From assembly GCA_021732995.1 (NCBI GenBank), contig JAKFWA010000099.1, positions 64,587 through 128,586 on the forward strand: a stretch of DNA of 64,000 bases, read 5' to 3'. The notes under the pieces were generated by a model. The model was not told the DNA's origin and did not search any database. It worked only from the letters and a program-made list of their open reading frames with translations. A program made the position numbers and the translations under genes. Of the stretch, positions 26,908 through 34,975 are shown piece after piece. This DNA is from Planctomycetaceae bacterium. GTDB lineage: Bacteria > Planctomycetota > Planctomycetia > Planctomycetales > Planctomycetaceae. The stretch's first letter is position 1; each line of letters starts with the position of its first letter.

Positions 26908-27891
26908 CTAGGCATACTGCAAGCCGGGGATGTGTGTCTGACTCCCGGCGGCTGAGGTGATGGCTCTCGCGTGCTCGCGCATCGGCACCAGTTCGTAGTG
27001 CTTCGCCAGCGAATCGATAATGCGGCCAACGAGTTCGACCTTGCGAGCACTGGGGATCCGCATGGCAGGGAAGAACGACAGGTCTTTGTCGTCGTCGCAG
27101 CCCATGAAGTCGAGCGGATGCAGCAGCAGCGATGGTGCAACGCCCGCCGCGCGGCACATCGTCAGTGCCATGTGCCAATAGGTGAGTGCCAACCCGCGCG
27201 AGAACTGATCCAGATACAGCAGATAGCTGACGTGGATCGGGACTTTGAAGAGCGGCATCGTCGTGACTGGAATTTCCAGCAGTGGTTTCCCCGGTACCTG
27301 ACCCGCTTCGTTCAGATTCCATTGATACGGCCGCAATGGGCGGAAGCCTTCGCTGATCGTGCCGAAGAGCTTCTTCCGTTCTTCCTTCTGCTGGTCGTCG
27401 AGCTTCGCGGTCATGAAGTAATACAGACGCGCCAGCGGCCCGAGAAACGTCGGGAACGTTGAGCAATCGTATTCGTAGCCTCGGGCTTGCAGAACTCGCA
27501 GTACGTCCTTTGACAAGCTGAAGCCCGGACCGCGAAAGCCGATTGGTCGCTGTCCGGTAACGCGCTCCAGATGCTCTTCAGTCCGTGCGAGTTCTTCGTT
27601 GATCTTTTCGTACGAGTAGAGATGCAACCACGGTTCGTGATGGAACGAGTGATTGCCGACTTCGTGCCCTTCGCGCGGAATCATCGCGAGAGCTTCACGG
27701 TTCTGATCCAGAGCCGCATCTTGTCCGACAACGAAGACGGTGATCTTGATACTGCGTTGTTTGAAGAACTCGAGGAAACGCGGCACGACAATATGCAGGT
27801 AAGTTGGGAATTGATCCCATCCGGCATCGCCGTGGGTCTTCATATAAGACCACTTGTTATCCAGATCGAGCGAAAGGCTGGCTACCGGCAT
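26908..27891 (-). CDS. Polysaccharide deacetylase (NodB-like)
   Basis: About 327 residues from the ATG at 27891 (MPVASLSLDLDNKWSYM). NodB motifs are visible: the catalytic/metal Asp pair in SLSLDLDNKW, the zinc His motif GHEVGNHSFHHEPWL, the arginine motif IGFRGPGFSLS, and a late LLLHPLDFMG His. This set supports a metal-dependent amidohydrolase/de-N-acetylase of the CE4 type acting on a sugar polymer or precursor. No signal peptide is present, so it may act on a cytoplasmic lipid-linked substrate. The FAD oxidoreductase gene lies upstream on the same strand; the pair suggests a glycan-biosynthesis locus. Confidence 0.88.
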   Translation of the reverse strand: MPVASLSLDLDNKWSYMKTHGDAGWDQFPTYLHIVVPRFLEFFKQRSIKITVFVVGQDAALDQNREALAMIPREGHEVGNHSFHHEPWLHLYSYEKINEELARTEEHLERVTGQRPIGFRGPGFSLSKDVLRVLQARGYEYDCSTFPTFLGPLARLYYFMTAKLDDQQKEERKKLFGTISEGFRPLRPYQWNLNEAGQVPGKPLLEIPVTTMPLFKVPIHVSYLLYLDQFSRGLALTYWHMALTMCRAAGVAPSLLLHPLDFMGCDDDKDLSFFPAMRIPSARKVELVGRIIDSLAKHYELVPMREHARAITSAAGSQTHIPGLQYA

Positions 27892-27964
27892 GGTTTCAAA
27901 TTCCCCGACGCAGTTAGAGGCTGACAATGAAACGAAACAGACTGCAAGCTGGGATAGCAGAGTT

Positions 27965-27983
27965 CGGGAGCCTCGCCCTCCCG
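27965..27983. repeat. Short hairpin between two minus-strand genes
   Basis: Arms CGGGAG (27965-27970) and CTCCCG (27978-27983) flank a 7-nt loop. It sits between the FAD oxidoreductase stop (28057) and the deacetylase start (27891). No T-run is present, so it is either a small palindrome or a weak attenuator. Confidence 0.35.
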
Positions 27984-28056
27984 TTCCCGTTCCTTTGTGC
28001 AGATCTTTCAGTTGTTCGTCAGTCTCTTAGTTAATTGAGTATGAGCCGCTGAGTGC

Positions 28057-29424
28057 TCAGGCGAAGTGCGCGACTTGCGAGTTCTGTTGTGTAGCCGAGT
28101 TTGCTGCGGATAGCTGCGGCTTGTGATTCGCCAGCAGCATGTTGACGGAGTCTTCAGCCAACTTGACGGTTTCGTTGACGTTGAGTGTGCCATTCGCGAT
28201 GTGAGCGGAATTGATCGCGAACACGTTCGGTAGTGACGTCTGCACCGGCGGCAGGTTCTCGGAGTAGTTCAGGGTTGTCAGAGCGACGACGTGACGAACT
28301 CGCGAGATCTTGAATGCCAGCACATCAGACCGCTTGAAGTGCGGATACATCTTCTCGAGAGCGGCGACGAAGCGTTCCTGAATTGACTCGTCCGATTCGC
28401 CGAAGAGTGGATCGTTTGGAGCCACATACTTCGGCAGATAGACCAGACTGTGTCCGTTGAATTCACTGCGGTCAACAAGCGTGGACATCTCGATGACCGC
28501 CGTGAACGGCACCCATGAGTCGGTGATATTGGTAACGTAGTATTTCGCCAGCGGCTGCTTCAGCAGCACCGACGCACACACAATACCTTGATACTGCAAC
28601 CCGTTGTGAAGCCGGTGTTCTTCAGGCGACAACCACGGGCAGACCTTTGAGATTACCGGCGATGGCGTTGTCAGGACAATGCGATCGAATTCTTCTTGAG
28701 GAGCGTTCGCAAGGTCTGCGACGACTCGGCCGGAAGGCAAGTTCCAGATCTGACGAGTCGCCTGATTCAGGCGAACTTCCACGCCTTCCGCCTGCAGTTC
28801 CTCGGTGAAGCGTTCGAGAATGCGGGCGTAGCCTCCGCGCACATACCCGAACATTTCCTTCTTCAATCCAGTACGACGCGCTGCATACATCCGCGCAATT
28901 GTAGCCCAGATGAATGATGCTGAGGTCTTGGTATAATTCTCACCGAGTTTGGCTCGCAGTAGCGGCAACCAGATCTTCTCGAAGGTCCGCTTGCCCGACA
29001 GCTTGCGCAGCCAATCCGCGACCGGGATCTGTTCGAGTTGCTTCCAGTCCTTCAGCTTGGATGCATAGAAGATGGTTGCACCGAGACGGAATTTGTCGAT
29101 GAGCCCCAGCGGAGGAAACTGCAGAAACTCGACGTTATTACTCATCGAGTACAATTTTCCGTCCGTGAAGAAACCGGTCTTGGTTTCGACCCAGTTCATG
29201 TCCTGTTCGAGCCCTAGCTCCTTCAGGACGTTGCGCCAGTGGATGTCCGACAACAGCGTGACGTGATAATGGCGGTCCCAGGTGACATCACCCAGTTGCC
29301 AGGCGTCAGCGAGGCCTCCGAGGCGCGGTGCGGCTTCAATCAGTGTCACCTGCTCGCCCGCTTGGGCCAGCCGGTGTGCCATCGTCATGCCCAGAATACC
29401 GCCGCCGATAATGCCATAACGCAT
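28057..29424 (-). CDS. FAD-dependent oxidoreductase (amine-oxidase/protoporphyrinogen-oxidase-like)
   Basis: About 455 residues from the ATG at 29424 (MRYGIIGGGILGMTMA). The dinucleotide-binding motif GGGILGMTMAHRLAQAGEQV ends with the acidic IEAAPRLGGLAD signature. A substrate domain follows, and the C-terminal FAD-binding segment is around FAINSAHIANGTLNVNETV. The overall plan matches NAD(P)/FAD-dependent amine oxidoreductases, including UDP-galactopyranose-mutase-like and desaturase-like proteins often found in polysaccharide loci. The substrate cannot be told from sequence. The neighbouring deacetylase supports a sugar-related role by context only. Confidence 0.88.
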   Translation of the reverse strand: MRYGIIGGGILGMTMAHRLAQAGEQVTLIEAAPRLGGLADAWQLGDVTWDRHYHVTLLSDIHWRNVLKELGLEQDMNWVETKTGFFTDGKLYSMSNNVEFLQFPPLGLIDKFRLGATIFYASKLKDWKQLEQIPVADWLRKLSGKRTFEKIWLPLLRAKLGENYTKTSASFIWATIARMYAARRTGLKKEMFGYVRGGYARILERFTEELQAEGVEVRLNQATRQIWNLPSGRVVADLANAPQEEFDRIVLTTPSPVISKVCPWLSPEEHRLHNGLQYQGIVCASVLLKQPLAKYYVTNITDSWVPFTAVIEMSTLVDRSEFNGHSLVYLPKYVAPNDPLFGESDESIQERFVAALEKMYPHFKRSDVLAFKISRVRHVVALTTLNYSENLPPVQTSLPNVFAINSAHIANGTLNVNETVKLAEDSVNMLLANHKPQLSAANSATQQNSQVAHFA

Positions 29425-29460
29425 AGGTAGTTGCTGGCTCCCGCGAACGATCAATGAATG

Positions 29461-29489
29461 AAAAGGGCGAGCTGTTGGGAGGCTCGCCC
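29461..29489 (-). terminator. Probable minus-strand terminator
   Basis: GGGCGAGC (29465-29472) and GCTCGCCC (29482-29489) form a perfect 8-bp stem with a 9-nt loop. Read on the minus strand the stem is followed by TTTT. It would end transcripts coming from the thioredoxin-like gene, about 270 nt after its stop, before the FAD oxidoreductase gene. Confidence 0.65.
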
Positions 29490-29493
29490 CGGC

Positions 29494-29621
29494 GATCGCA
29501 CGCGAGCGGCGACCCAGTTGGCGTCGAAACGCCGCTCGGGGACCAACTCGAAAACGTGCAATCGAGCTTACCCGCGCCAGCGGAAGCGCAGGGGCGGTAC
29601 GGGGAGGATTGTGCGCTGGCG
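29494..29621. other. Predicted nested secondary structure in a gene-free region
   Basis: Nested complementary segments are visible. GATCGCACG (29494-29502) pairs with CGTGCAATC (29555-29563, one mismatch) outside CGAGCGGCG (29503-29511) and CGCCGCTCG (29530-29538). A separate 8-bp stem follows, CGCCAGCG (29575-29582) with CGCTGGCG (29614-29621). No gene was found in 29425-29762. The region could be a small RNA, a long 3' untranslated region of the thioredoxin-like transcript, or a decayed palindromic element. Confidence 0.4.
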
Positions 29622-29762
29622 GGGTTCCGAATGAACTTGCGGGGATGAACTTGGAAGTTCCGTTCGGTGCGTGCGAAGAGTTCCGTCGTTCTGTCTACGT
29701 GGGTTCTGCGGCAGATAGGAGTGGGAGTTTCTCCCTTAGGGTATCAGCCCGGCGGCGTGCTA

Positions 29763-30260
29763 CTACCTGCGTGCTGCGGCGAGGCGGGCTCGATCGATCC
29801 GCTCGTCGAGTTCACGAACGCGAGTAAGCGTCTCGACGTAGCTGTCCGGGCCGATGTGGCCGACAACGCGGCCCAGCAGATCAGCATTTTTGGACAGAGC
29901 GACGCTGTAAGGCACTCGATCAACCGAGAGAATCTTCGCCGTCCGTCTGTTGGTTTCCAGATCAAGCCGAACGGGTACGAACTCGTTGTTGATGTATGTG
30001 GTCAGCGTCGGATCGCAGTAAGTTGTGCTCTCCATTTTGTCGCAGTAGGCACACCAGTCGGCATCAAAAACGAGCAGCAAGGGCTTGTCGTCCCGGTTGG
30101 CTTCGTCGTGAGCAGCACTCAGGTTTTTGCGCCAATGGATCTTAGGCTGGGCGACCTGTGAGCCGACCACAGCTCGTCCCAAGGCGAACAAGGACGTGCC
30201 GACGACCAGTACCACGCTTAACGCGGCAATGCTCCTGATGGTTTTTGACTTTGCGTTCAT
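29763..30260 (-). CDS. Membrane-anchored thioredoxin-like protein
   Basis: A 165-residue protein with an N-terminal hydrophobic helix at about 9-30 (signal or anchor), then a thioredoxin fold. The redox site is WCAYC (Cys70 and Cys73) in LLVFDADWCAYCDKM, and the cis-proline follows in DRVPYSVALS. The spacing and the DPTLTTYINNEFVPVRLD segment resemble thioredoxin_7/DsbD-gamma-like domains. It probably acts as an extracytoplasmic thiol reductase or disulfide carrier. Partners are not identified. A probable terminator lies downstream. Confidence 0.85.
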   Translation of the reverse strand: MNAKSKTIRSIAALSVVLVVGTSLFALGRAVVGSQVAQPKIHWRKNLSAAHDEANRDDKPLLLVFDADWCAYCDKMESTTYCDPTLTTYINNEFVPVRLDLETNRRTAKILSVDRVPYSVALSKNADLLGRVVGHIGPDSYVETLTRVRELDERIDRARLAAARR

Positions 30261-30489
30261 CCCACGAGCTCCGATGCGGCCCGCTCACTTGAAAGCGATC
30301 GGCTTCGCTTGGCGCGATCGCTGGAGAGAGAGCATTCCTCGAATCGATTCATCGGAAACTGCGGGATGTGACAGTTCCCCAATCGTGTCGGTTGATCCGA
30401 GGATTCGGATTGCGCCGCCGGATGCTCCGGTCAGGCGGACTTTGCCGCTTTTGTCGGCAACTCCAGATCAGTTGGCAGCCGGAGGCCGC

Positions 30490-31080
30490 TTAATCCGCGT
30501 GTTCGACGACCGGCTTCTGTTGGGAGGGCGCAGTGGCGCTGGCTTGCTGAATGCCGGAACCAGAGTACTGCGAATTCTCGAGCAGAGCGGTCTGTTGGGC
30601 GTCCCCAGCCCACCAGGAAGGCATATTTGCCCTGCCATCGCGGAGATAGGCGCCCTTGAAGTACTCAATGCGCTGCGCGCGTTCCGCCGGGTCAAAGGTG
30701 ACTTGAGCACGGACCGGGGTGCCTTGGAGGCTCATCTCCATCGGCGTTCCAGCCAATTCCCACAGGCAGGTCGTTCCAATATCCGCGCCCAGGTGCCATC
30801 CGAGCCGCATCGCGCGATTCAGCTCCGTGTAACCTTGCTTGAAATCGTAGACGTCCGTCGTGAGCCCCTCTGCGGATTTGGTCGACGTCTCCGGTTGTCC
30901 CAACTCTCTGATGATCGTGTTTCGCGACACGCCGGGGCTTAGAACCGAGAGGTCCTTCTTGGGAGGGGCTTTGGAAGCCATCATCACCGAGCAGCCGGAA
31001 CCGATGAAGCACAGAACAGACACCAATCCCATCATCACCAGGCGATGGGGAGTATGTAATGAACGTACTGCGGGTTCCAT
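30490..31080 (-). CDS. Lipoprotein with BamE/SmpA-like N-terminal region
   Basis: A 196-residue lipoprotein. The lipobox is near VLCFIGSGC, giving a lipidated Cys around residue 30. The segment LSPGVSRNTIIRELGQPETS resembles the start of SmpA/OmlA-type domains, and TTDVYDFKQGYTELNRAM continues the pattern. The C-terminal about 60 residues are Gln/Ser/Ala-rich. Function unknown; the BamE likeness is weak and short. It lies 229 nt upstream of the thioredoxin-like gene on the same strand; that spacer shows no gene. It is divergent from the amidase. Confidence 0.72.
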   Translation of the reverse strand: MEPAVRSLHTPHRLVMMGLVSVLCFIGSGCSVMMASKAPPKKDLSVLSPGVSRNTIIRELGQPETSTKSAEGLTTDVYDFKQGYTELNRAMRLGWHLGADIGTTCLWELAGTPMEMSLQGTPVRAQVTFDPAERAQRIEYFKGAYLRDGRANMPSWWAGDAQQTALLENSQYSGSGIQQASATAPSQQKPVVEHAD

Positions 31081-31202
31081 GCGACATCCTTGTCTGCTGG
31101 ATTGGCTCCGGGAACGCTTGCGTCAGTCTAACGCGGGATGGGACGATATCCTGTGAACGGAATGTGAGTAAAGATGATCTCACAGCACACAAACTTGGCC
31201 AC

Positions 31203-31208
31203 AAGGAG
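31203..31208 (+). promoter_or_regulatory. Ribosome-binding site deciding a TTG start
   Basis: AAGGAG lies 8 nt before the TTG at 31217. No ATG or GTG with comparable support occurs nearby in that frame, so the amidase is called from TTG. Confidence 0.75.
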
Positions 31209-31216
31209 TCGCAACG

Positions 31217-32545
31217 TTGAATCTCTTTCCGACTGCCGAAGAAACTTTGGAATACACCGCTGCCGCGATTCGTGCGGGGGCCGTTTCCTGTGTCGCGACC
31301 GTCGAGCGATGTCTGGCGGCGATTGATGCCCGTGAGGCCGAAGTTAAGGCTTGGGTATCTGTGGATCGCGAAGGTGCTCTGCAGCGAGCTCGCGAACTGG
31401 ATGCAGAGATTGCTCGCGGCAACTGGGTGGGGCCCCTACACGGCATTCCAGTTGGCATCAAGGACATCATCGCGGTCGCGAATACGCCGACGGGCGCGGG
31501 TTCTGCCTGGCACGCGCAACTGCCAGTCTCTCAATGGGATGCGGACGTCGTTGTGCGCCTGCGGAATGCGGGCGCCATCATTCTCGGCAAGACCGTGACG
31601 ACGCAATTCGCGAGTTTCGATCCCCCGCCGACTCACAATCCGTGGAAGCTGGATCGCACTCCGGGCGGATCGTCGAGTGGTTCCGCTGCCGCTGTGGCAA
31701 CCGGCATGTGTCTGGCTGCGATCGGTTCGCAGACAGGAGGTTCGATCACGCGACCGGCATCGTTCTGCGGCGTCGCAAGTTGCAAACCGACGTTCGGGAC
31801 CGTGTCGCTGGACGGCATCCTGCCGCTGGCTCCCAGCATGGATCATCCGGGCCCGATGGCTCGGACCGTCCGCGATGTCGCGCTGGTGCTTTCCGCGATC
31901 AGCGATGATTTCAGTCAACTTGCCGTGCTGGCTGAGGCGGTGCAGTATCGGCCGAGCCTTGGAAAGCTGGTGGGATTCTTTGATGACGCGGTCGACGCCG
32001 GTTACGCCCAATTGATGGACGAGACCCTGAAGGCGCTCGCCGGCGCAGGGGCATTCATTGCGAACATCACCGGCCCGGGCGTCTATGAAGAGCTCGCGAC
32101 GAAGCATCGCACCGTGATGGCGTGCGAAGCTGCTGCTGCTCACCGCTCAGCCTATGAAGAGCACCGGGACGAGTACGGTCCGTGCATCAAGACGCTGATC
32201 GAGGAAGGTATCGCTACGGGTTCCGTGGACTACATCACCGCTCAGCAGCACCAGAAGGCGATGCGTCAAAGCATGTTGGGCGCGTTCCAGCAGGTGGATG
32301 TGTTGGTCACGCCGGCCACGATCGGGCCTGCTCCTGATGCGGCCACGACGGGTGATCCGCGGATGAACTCGGTGTGGAGCTACCTCGGTTATCCGACTGT
32401 TTCGTTCCCGATCGGCCTCTCCTCAGACGGCTTGCCGCTGGCGATTCAGTTGATTGGTCGACCTCATGAGGAACTGACGCTGTTCCAAATCGCGATCTGG
32501 TGTGAGGCTGTGGTTCGGTCCCTCCGCACTCCACACGGCGCGTGA
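31217..32545 (+). CDS. Amidase signature family enzyme
   Basis: A 442-residue amidase (GatA/FAAH superfamily). The Ser-cisSer-Lys triad is visible: Lys82 in GIPVGIKDIIAV, the cis-Ser in TPGGSSSGSAAAVATG (about 152) and the nucleophile Ser176 in SQTGGSITRPASF, with the family's 24-residue spacing. It starts at a TTG with a good ribosome site. No gatB or gatC is adjacent and the protein is shorter than GatA, so a free amide hydrolase is more likely than a tRNA amidotransferase subunit. Cytoplasmic. Substrate unknown. Confidence 0.9.
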   Translation: MNLFPTAEETLEYTAAAIRAGAVSCVATVERCLAAIDAREAEVKAWVSVDREGALQRARELDAEIARGNWVGPLHGIPVGIKDIIAVANTPTGAGSAWHAQLPVSQWDADVVVRLRNAGAIILGKTVTTQFASFDPPPTHNPWKLDRTPGGSSSGSAAAVATGMCLAAIGSQTGGSITRPASFCGVASCKPTFGTVSLDGILPLAPSMDHPGPMARTVRDVALVLSAISDDFSQLAVLAEAVQYRPSLGKLVGFFDDAVDAGYAQLMDETLKALAGAGAFIANITGPGVYEELATKHRTVMACEAAAAHRSAYEEHRDEYGPCIKTLIEEGIATGSVDYITAQQHQKAMRQSMLGAFQQVDVLVTPATIGPAPDAATTGDPRMNSVWSYLGYPTVSFPIGLSSDGLPLAIQLIGRPHEELTLFQIAIWCEAVVRSLRTPHGA

Positions 32546-33409
32546 CGGGAATCTGCCTAGTCGCGGGGATTAGGTGATCGTGAATGGTTGATTTTAACTG
32601 AATAAGTTTGATTTTGATTTAAAGTGTTCAATTCTATCGTTGCTCGGTGAGGTAAGTTTTTGACCGCTCAGGTTGTGGTTTAGCCGCGCAGGACCGCGGT
32701 TCTCCCGTCTGGATCGCGCAGTTCCCGCTGTACTGCTCGTGTTGCGATCGGAACGTCGTTTGCTTCATGTCGTCTTCCTCTATTCGGGCCGTTTCTCGCC
32801 CCCGCGTGCGTTCTGGAGAGGTTTGGATGATCAACAACGTTCACCCCACGATTTTGAATGGACTCTGTGATGTTGAAAAGACAGTCGTCGCGGGGCGGAA
32901 CGCTTTCCGAAACGCAAAGAACGCGGTTCGCGGCGTCACTGCGGAACGCAATTGGCCAGTTGATTCAGTTGATTCAGCGGAATCACGCTTCTCTGAGAGC
33001 GTGATTCGTCGAGTTGCGTTGAAACCTTATGGGGGTGGTGCGACTCAACTTCCGGAAACGGCGCTTGCTATCAGAGCCATCGACACCCCGCGACATCCTT
33101 CATCGTCGGTGAAGTTGCGTGAGCCTGTCGAAGCGCAATGGCGGCAAGCCCGCCCGTACCTCGGAATTCTGTTTGCGCGCGCGGCATCAGAGATCGAGGG
33201 CTCAAACGACGCCAAACGCCTGGGCTCTCAAAGCGAACCGGAGATTCAGGGGGACTCGTAACCTACCGCTTGAACTGGAACGCGAGGCTTCCAATAAGCT
33301 GAGCGATTGTCGCGACTATGAGAATCCAGGCACAATTGAAATGGTTACGACGTGTGAAGACAGGCTTGGCGGCACGATGGATCTGAGTTCGAACCAAGGG
33401 TCGTCGATC
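32546..33409. other. Long gene-poor region before the signalling island
   Basis: The first about 100 nt are distinctly AT-rich and may contain promoters. A possible 144-codon frame starts at 32827 with GGAGAGG 5 nt upstream and ends at 33261, but its composition is unconvincing and no domain is recognised (chance of being real perhaps 0.2). A perfect 9-bp hairpin (AATCACGCT at 32981-32989, AGCGTGATT at 32998-33006) lies inside it, preceded by a direct repeat of GTTGATTCA. Confidence 0.5.
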
Positions 33410-34975
33410 ATGCAGCCAGAAACGCGATCTGAGAGTTCCTATCGACAACTGGTCGAAGGCATTCGAGGTTACGCGATTCTTCTGCTGGACTTGAAGGGCT
33501 GCATCGAAATCTGGCCAAGTGCCGCGACGCGGTTGACCGGCTATTCACCGGACGAAATGCTCGGGCAACCAATTAGCATGCTCTATGAACCTGGCTCTCA
33601 AGTGGAGAGTCAGCACGCGACAGCACTTGAAGCTGCAGCGAAGCGTGGCAAGTGCGATCTCGACATTACCTGTACCAAAAAGGGGGGGGAGGTCTTCTGG
33701 GCCGACTTGGAGATTGCGTCCCTGTATAATGAACACGGTGTGCTGACAGGCTTCTCTGCCGTGATGCGTGATATAAACGAGCGCGAGTATGCTCATCAGC
33801 AGAGGGCTCGTGAACTGGCCGAAAGCGATCGCACGAAGGGCGAGTTTCTCGGTACAATTGCACACGAATTACGCACGCCGTTGAATTCAATTCTGGGATG
33901 GGCTCAACTCCTGCGTCGTGGCAAGTTGGACGAGGCCTCCTGGACGCGTGCGACTGAGATCATTGAGGCCAGCGCGAAGGCGCAAGCACGCCTGATCGAG
34001 GCGCTGCTGGATACCTCTCGAATTATAGCCGGAAAGACGCAGTTGGAACTTCGGCCGATTCGTCTGCTTGATGTTATCAACGCGGCATTGGAGACCATTC
34101 GGCCTGCGGCGGATGAAAAGAGTGTTAATCTGGAGTTGTTGAACGATGCCGTCGATCCGACCGTGTCTGGAGATTCCAGCCGTCTGCAACAGGTTATCTG
34201 GAGTATACTCTCGAACGCAGTCAAGTTCACTCCAGCCGGTGGTTCGGTCAAGGTGCGACTGGAGAGTCGGAATTTCCAGATCGAGATAGCAATTCAGGAT
34301 AGCGGTTGCGGCATTAACGCAGAATTTCTGCCACATATTTTCGACGCGTTTCGTCAGACGGACGGCAATGGGGCGAAGATCCGGCAGGGGCTGGGTTTGG
34401 GGCTGGCCACAGTTCGCCGTCTCGTCGAGTTGCATGGCGGGACCGTTCGTGCGGAGAGCGGCGGTCTGGGGGCGGTAACAACAGTATTCGTGATGCTGCC
34501 TGTGCTTACCCAGGCAGGCGGCGAGGCTTGCCGTGAGCTGACAACAGTGCCTTCGAGTGTGCTATTCAAATCACTGAAAGATCTGCGGGTTGTCGTAGTG
34601 GATGATGATCGCAGTGCGCGTGAACTTACGAGTACAATTCTGGCTCGGTACGGTGTGCAAGTGAGTATTGCTTCGTCCGCCCGCGAGGCGCTGCTTGCTG
34701 TCCAGCAATTCCGTCCGCATGTGTTATTGAGCGACATCGAGATGCCTGAGGAGGATGGTTATACCCTCATCAGTCAGGTACGTGCACTGACGCCCGATTT
34801 GGGTGGAAATACTCCGGCAGTGGCGTTGACTGCTCATTCTCGTCCTGAGGAACGGCGTCGAACTTTACGCGCAGGATTTCAGATTCATCTGACGAAGCCG
34901 ATTGAGTCCGATGAACTGGCTTCCGCGATTGCTCACTTAGTGGACCAAAGCGAAACGGGATACAACCATGTTTAA
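33410..34975 (+). CDS. PAS hybrid histidine kinase with C-terminal receiver
   Basis: About 521 residues from the ATG at 33410 (MQPETRSESSYRQLVEG), chosen because AAGGG lies 9 nt upstream and the protein then begins just before the PAS domain, as in relatives; in-frame ATGs at 33341 and 33377 remain possible. Domains: PAS about 10-125; HisKA with His152 in [15 protein letters not shown]; HATPase with GCGIN and GLGLGLATVRRLVELHGG; receiver about 390-510 with phospho-acceptor Asp442 in LLSDIEMPEEDGY. No membrane helix, so the signal is intracellular. The gene overlaps the following NtrC-type regulator by 8 nt, and the two probably form one phosphorelay. Confidence 0.88.
   Translation: MQPETRSESSYRQLVEGIRGYAILLLDLKGCIEIWPSAATRLTGYSPDEMLGQPISMLYEPGSQVESQHATALEAAAKRGKCDLDITCTKKGGEVFWADLEIASLYNEHGVLTGFSAVMRDINEREYAHQQRARELAESDRTKGEFLGTIAHELRTPLNSILGWAQLLRRGKLDEASWTRATEIIEASAKAQARLIEALLDTSRIIAGKTQLELRPIRLLDVINAALETIRPAADEKSVNLELLNDAVDPTVSGDSSRLQQVIWSILSNAVKFTPAGGSVKVRLESRNFQIEIAIQDSGCGINAEFLPHIFDAFRQTDGNGAKIRQGLGLGLATVRRLVELHGGTVRAESGGLGAVTTVFVMLPVLTQAGGEACRELTTVPSSVLFKSLKDLRVVVVDDDRSARELTSTILARYGVQVSIASSAREALLAVQQFRPHVLLSDIEMPEEDGYTLISQVRALTPDLGGNTPAVALTAHSRPEERRRTLRAGFQIHLTKPIESDELASAIAHLVDQSETGYNHV

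Noticed and set aside
31217..32545. Glutamyl-tRNA amidotransferase subunit A
   Set aside because: The catalytic motifs fit the amidase superfamily, but gatB and gatC are absent nearby and the protein is shorter than typical GatA.
32827..33261. A 144-codon frame with a possible ribosome site before the first kinase
   Set aside because: No recognisable family, contains a perfect palindrome and direct repeats, and its composition is not convincingly coding. Left as low probability in the spacer entry.
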